Positions 59,201 through 64,000 of a DNA stretch of 64,000 nucleotides are shown piece by piece; within the stretch, counting starts at the first letter, position 1; each line of letters starts with the position of its first letter. A program made the position numbers and the translations under genes. The stretch lies in contig NC_053042.1 of assembly GCF_003473485.1 (NCBI RefSeq), positions 15,086,501-15,150,500 of the forward strand, in the 5' to 3' direction. The notes under the pieces were generated by a model. That model was not told where the DNA came from, searched no databases, and saw only the letters and a list, made by a program, of their open reading frames with translations. The DNA comes from Medicago truncatula. Taxonomy: Eukaryota; Streptophyta; Magnoliopsida; Fabales; Fabaceae.

Positions 59201-62177
59201 ATGCAAAAAAATCACATGATAGAAATCAGTACCTCATAGGTAAGTGTATCAGCCAATCCTTGAATACGATCAATGCGCACATTCTTTCCAAACAGTTTAG
59301 AGAACGTAGGATCACCATGGCGTGACTCTAAAGCAACGGTAATACTATAGCCATCGTCACCAAGATTTTCCACAACTCCTTGCATGCAAGAAGTTGTAAC
59401 TGCACCCTTGCTGTCACATGTTCTCACACAAACCATTTCTCCGGGTGAAAGAGTAGTAGGTGGCAATCGGTGGTTTCCTTCAATCTTGAATAACACCAGG
59501 TGCATTCCTCCCAATCCTGTTTAAAAAGTTCATAAGTGATCATACCTTGAAGAGGCTTTTTACGTTAAACACAATTGGTAGGAATAGCAAATAATGGACG
59601 CATCACATTAGTTAAGCTAAACAAAATATTCATGCATCATTGAATAGATGTTTGATCTATAGCTTATTTATTTACACAAGTACTGAATCATTAGAACATA
59701 GACATCCATTGGATCACATTTGTAGTTATCATTACATACAAACCTAGATGAGTAAAGGTTCATCTACGTTTGACCCTATACCTAGACGAATCTAATCGTC
59801 TGTCGTTAGATATGACTCATGATAGGACATTAAGATCCTTTGGTCCATATATAACTGACTCCACCAAGTCCACAAAATCTTCGGTTGTTGTAACAAAATA
59901 AATAAGACTCTTATCATAACTAAATTAAACTTTACATTGAATTAGAAATATGGAAGAGAAAACAAGTCCTCTAAAGGACGAGGGAGGAACTTAGACCTAC
60001 TGTCATATTTACCGGTCTCTAAAGCGTTGTTTATTGTCAACCACAGATCACAGAAAACAGCAATGCTATAGCTGTTTTTTGACAACAATTTGTACTAAAT
60101 AGCGCTATACCAGGCGATATTTAACATCATTGATCTAAAGCAGACTTTAAGGTGATATGGTCTGCACCTCCTACAGTATTGGACACACTTTGTCTCAAGT
60201 ATGAAACCTTCTATATCCCATAACTCTTGCAAAAATAGATAAAAAAAATATGGTTTACATATAGGAGTATGTGGGAAGGAAACAACAGAACATCATATAG
60301 CCTGACAAATACATTGTATCATAGAACTCGCAAGTATGTTCAATTTCAGCACATGCACATAATTAAAGAGAAACTAAGTTACATGAATAAACAAGTTAGT
60401 ATTAGACCTTGATGTACATAAAGCATTTGCCTGAATAATTGAAAGTGAAAGAGGATAAAAAAAAAGAAAGAGAGAATACCTGTAGATGTACTGATGGCAT
60501 TTAAATTACAGATGGTGTCACATAGTTCTTGCTGAGGCTGGCTATGGCTAACCAAGAACTCAATCGGTTTCGACGGATCGGAAGCATCATCTTGTTTAGG
60601 AACAGCATCTAATTCCTCCTGAGTAAACTCCAATTCAACATCCCTTTCAATATTGAGAAGTTCTGACATGTTTTGAGTGAATTCATCAATCCTTTGCTGT
60701 ATCACTTTGACTCTTTCTCTATCCATTCCTAAAACTCCTTGGACACTCTTTGGCTGTGTTGCATTCCTTGCAACTGCCCTGTGCTGAGCTGCAATTGAAC
60801 CATTTTCAATCTTATCGCGTTGTCAAAGCAGTAGAATTACTAGTATCATAAATAATTTTCTATTCCCATCTTATATTTTTGTTGGTCACATTAGAAAACA
60901 TTTCAACAGTTATCATATAAAAGCCAATGTCAAAGTGCTCAAAAACTGAATCTGTTTTCAATGTAAAATAGAACTCGGGTTTGAATGCAATTGAAGAGGG
61001 CAAATGGATTGGTTAATACACCTCGTATTTACTTTTAAGTGTTTCAAGTTGCTTACTAATAAGTAAATAACCTTGAAAACCCTTATATAAATATCAAAAA
61101 CTACTTTGTAACATCTTCCAAAGAAATACACAAGAACTAATAGCATAAGTCCAAATAAACTCAAAATAAGCTCTTCCAAACATATCATTAGTCCTTAATC
61201 TTATTCATGTTGTTTTAGTACATGTGCTAATAGTATGTCGAAGCAAGTCAGATATTTTGAACAATAAAACATGTTTATGTCATAACAAAGACCATGTTTA
61301 GATAAATAAGTGCTTATGTACAAGCTATTTCTGTAACAAAATATAATAAAAAAGGCAAACTGTTTTCATATAAGCTATCATGTAGAGCTTACATATCATA
61401 AGCTGCTTCTATCTTTCTATAAGCCCTCCCAAACAATCTTAAAAGTGATTATGTCAACAGATAAACTCGAATAAGCTAATCCAAACAAGCTCAAAGAGAA
61501 AGAAAAAAACCTGAATTAGCAAGCTCCTTAAGCAACTTCCAAGACTGAGTTTGACGCCAATCTTCAACCAAACCTTTACTCTGCATATCTTGAAGAACAT
61601 CACGCAACTCTCTTTGAAAATGATCAAAAAGAGTAGGATAATGAGTACAAGCTTTCAAACAAGTAACTTCAAGACCAAGTGGCATAGGAACAGCATTCAA
61701 ATAAGGTTGTGCTTGAATAACAAACGTAAGACCAGGTCCCATTCTTTGTTTCATTTCAGAAAACTCCAAATCTTCAAGTAACTCAGCAGAAGCAATCTCA
61801 AATGCCATAGATTTCATACTCTCACGTATCCAACTTACTACACTTTTTCCAACATCTTTCCAACCAATAGGGTCACCTATATTCTCATGCACGTGAAGAT
61901 TCTTGTTCATATTCTCAAAGGGTAGTTGAATTTCTATTGCTGCATCATTTTTTCTTCTCCTTCTTCTTCTTTTTGTGGTGCTTGGAACCTTTGTTTCATT
62001 GCTGTTTGTGATGTTTTGAACTACACGGTTGTGTGTTTTTAATGATGTTTTGCACATGATTGTAGTAACATTGTTGCGTGTTAATAAACAAAATGATCCA
62101 AATGATGAAGATGAAGCTAGTTTGGATTTTGATGGGATTCTACCACAGAAGAAGCAAGTTGATGTTGCTGCTTCCAT
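56283..62177 (-). CDS. SMUBP-2-like (Upf1-family, SF1B) helicase, 954 aa, 7 exons
   Basis: ATP-driven 5'-3' nucleic-acid unwinding enzyme of the IGHMBP2/SMUBP-2 branch; plant members like this are predicted to be organellar. Exons (minus): 62177-61511, 60788-60480, 59516-59233, 58820-57789, 57311-57143, 56913-56756, 56528-56283; 2865 bp, phases consistent, GT/AG borders. Residues 1 to about 50 are Ser/Thr-rich and low in acids (transit peptide), then a basic KRRRRRRK patch. A beta-barrel-like 1B region (GEMVCVRTCDSKG) precedes the motor: Walker A GPPGTGKT (about 502-509), DEAGQ (about 660), GDQCQLAP, TTQYRMN, DSFQGREAD, VAITRAR. The R3H and zinc-finger tail of animal IGHMBP2 are absent. ATG at 62177 chosen; no earlier in-frame ATG was seen. 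Confidence 0.93.
57480..57725. mobile_element. MITE-like repeat in helicase intron 4
   Basis: Carries the phrases gactgtttggg, cataagctattttt, tagcttatgaaaac and ends gctgcttatccaaaca. The imperfect inverted ends and repeated ataagc/gcttat words are typical of small legume MITEs. A relative lies in intron 1 of the same gene (61285-61490). Exact borders are uncertain. Confidence 0.5.
61285..61490. mobile_element. MITE-like repeat in helicase intron 1
   Basis: Shares the words ataagtgcttatg, acaagctatttctgt, tttcatataagctat and ends ataagctaatccaaaca with the intron 4 copy. It lies between exons 1 and 2 and should be removed by splicing. Borders are approximate. Confidence 0.5.
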
Positions 62178-63234
62178 CACTGATTTTTTTTTTGTGGAGA
62201 AAACTATGAAACTCTATTGAGTTTTTGTTATTCAATAATGGTTAAGTATATAAGCATGGATTTTTTTAGATTTTTTTTTTATTCATGGAGGATGTTGTAG
62301 ACAAAGAAAGAATTTTGACTTGGTGATTATTGAGATTTTTTTAATTTATAATCAAACCGAACCGATAGGTTGAGCCGGTCTAACCGAGAATATATCACTT
62401 GATTGATCGTTTTTTGCATAGACAAATGTTAGTAAGTTAATACTATTTTTTTAGACTCAAAATAAAGTATTTATTCATTTCTCGAAAAAAGATATTATTT
62501 AATTTAAATTGATACATTACATCAAAAACCAACCCTAAAACCGAAAATGATAAATTTCCGAACAAATTCAAAACATTTAAATTAATGGCATAAAATAGAA
62601 AAATAACTACAAAAGTGAATTATACCTACAAAAAAATACTTATAAAAATATGATAAAATTAAAATGATCGGAATACTAATATTCTCCGATACATATTGTC
62701 GATGCCCAAACTATCACTAGTTGAAGTTGATTGGTCAATCTGAACGGAATCAAAGCTGGTTTAATTGGTTTTTTTTATATTATTTTTCAATTAAACCAAT
62801 TAAATTATGGTGTAGAAGTCTTAGGCATTTAATTTTCTATTGGTTATGAATATGAACAGCAAAGTGGTGGATTTGAGGTGAGGAAGGAAAGTGAATGATG
62901 AATCTTTTGATTCCTTTTTTTGTTGTTGTATGGACAGAAGAAGAAAATAAACAAAGACACATGAGTGACGTGGATTTTGTTATGAAAAGGATGGATTAGG
63001 TAACAACGTGGACAATCCATGATCTGAGGTTCTTCATTTCATTGGTTGCTATGATTTTTTTGGGACAGTGTTTTGCTTTTAACCCTTTCCATGTGATTCT
63101 TGTTGACGTGCTTCTTTCCTATCCTCATCTTCTATTTCTAGGTTTTTATTTATTTTTAATTAGATCTATTTTGATTCTCACGATTATTTGACAATCCAAT
63201 TCAGTCTTTGATGAAAATAAAATAAAAATATAAT
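62178..63234. other. Upstream region of the helicase gene
   Basis: Presumed promoter of the minus-strand helicase, AT-rich and without a clear TATA box. Includes the R2 repeat copy (62455-62790). No other gene recognised. Confidence 0.5.
62455..62790 (-). repeat. Dispersed repeat family R2, copy 2
   Basis: Shares ordered short motifs with 36780-37300 (ttgatacattacatc, aatggcataaaat, tatacctacaaa, ctccgatac, gattggtcaatctgaacgg). It is more diverged and has no coding domain. Confidence 0.4.
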
Positions 63235-63345
63235 TGGGTTAATTAAGTTTTTGGTCCCTATAAATATCTGCAGTTTTGTTTTTAGTCCCTGTAAAAATAA
63301 ATCACACTTTTTAGTTCCTACAAAATTTTCTGTTAGTGATTTTAG

Positions 63346-64000
63346 TCCCTGTTAAATTAAAATTTGTTTAATTATGCTTAAACTTCTAAATTTTTGAAAG
63401 ATTTCTTACATACATGTTCATAACATCGTAAGACACTCTTTTGTAAAAAAATTTAGTTTTTTAACATGTAATGAATTAAATATGAATTTTTCTAAAAGCC
63501 AAATTTTCAAGATTATATTAATGAAAATTTGGACCTAATAATAAAATTTTAAGTTACTTTTTTGCGGAGGAACTTTGTATAATATTCTAAGTAAGTATGT
63601 GAAAAATATGTTACAAATTTAAAAGTTTAACCACAATTAAGCAAATTTTAATTTTACAAGCACTAAAAATATGTGTTGGTCCATGTTAAATTGAAATTTG
63701 TTTAATTATACTTAAACTTTTATATTTTTAAATGATTTTTAACAGACATGTTAAGAACATTATAATAATCTCTTTTATAAAAAATTAGAATTTTTTTAAC
63801 ATGTAATGAATTAAATATAGTTTTTTTAAAATGCCAAAAATTGAAGATAAAACTAACGAAAATTTGGACCTAGAAATAAAATTTTGAGCTAATTTATTGT
63901 GGCGAAACCTTTTATAATGTTTTAAACAAGTATGTAAAAAATCATTAAAATATTTAAAATTTTAAGCATAATTAAACAAATTTTAATTTAACAGGGACTA
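63346..64000. repeat. Two tandem copies of an inverted-repeat element (334-bp period)
   Basis: The left end tagtccctgttaaattaaaa (63344 onward) is the exact reverse complement of the window's last bases (...aattttaatttaacagggacta); the match continues inward for about 40 bp. A diverged second pair of ends meets in the middle near 63620-63720, so two head-to-tail copies with a period of about 334 bp are present (gttaaatt at 63351 and 63685). Outside on the left lies gttaattaagtttttggtcc, and more such sequence is expected beyond the right edge of the window. It is a MITE- or foldback-type repeat. Confidence 0.8.

Overview
This is nuclear DNA of a dicot plant, most likely a legume close to Medicago. 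The evidence is plant-type split genes (MTHFR, a BolA protein, a SMUBP-2-like helicase), dicot snRNA promoters (USE plus TATA, no monocot-type element seen), a CrRLK1L receptor kinase, and repeats resembling legume Ogre/Tat LTR elements. The species is inferred, not proven.

Left third and middle (1 to about 36.7 kb): a dispersed cluster of U2 spliceosomal snRNA genes. Five copies look intact, with identical promoter geometry (starts 1434, 3585, 25937, 28427, 36141); a sixth (22958) is broken. The copies sit in duplicated flanking blocks that also carry kinase pieces, Ty3/gypsy pol remnants, LINE RNase H tails and a cytochrome P450 fragment. Two large insertions split the cluster. The first is LTR-derived (about 7.8-22.5 kb), 12.8 kb of which is a head-to-tail array of a 2.69-kb unit (4.8 copies, almost identical). 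The second is a 6.14-kb CACTA-type DNA transposon (28963-35100) with a TCA target duplication. A small gene of unknown function (24305-24508) lies between them.

Right part (37-64 kb): three ordinary genes. MTHFR (minus strand, 11 exons, 595 aa) makes 5-methyl-THF for methionine and S-adenosylmethionine supply. A three-exon gene on the plus strand encodes a 163-aa organelle-targeted BolA protein (BOLA4-like, iron-sulfur/glutaredoxin partner). A seven-exon gene on the minus strand encodes a 954-aa Upf1/SMUBP-2-like helicase with a probable organelle transit peptide; it converges on BolA. Introns and spacers hold small transposons: a hAT MITE with a perfect 8-bp duplication, a 5-bp-TSD MITE in MTHFR, an Au-like SINE nested in another MITE in BolA, LTR-like fossils and an inverted-repeat tandem at the right edge.

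Exon borders were placed by hand from GT/AG sites, reading phase and remembered family sequences; the three spliced reading frames close exactly. No alignments or searches were run.
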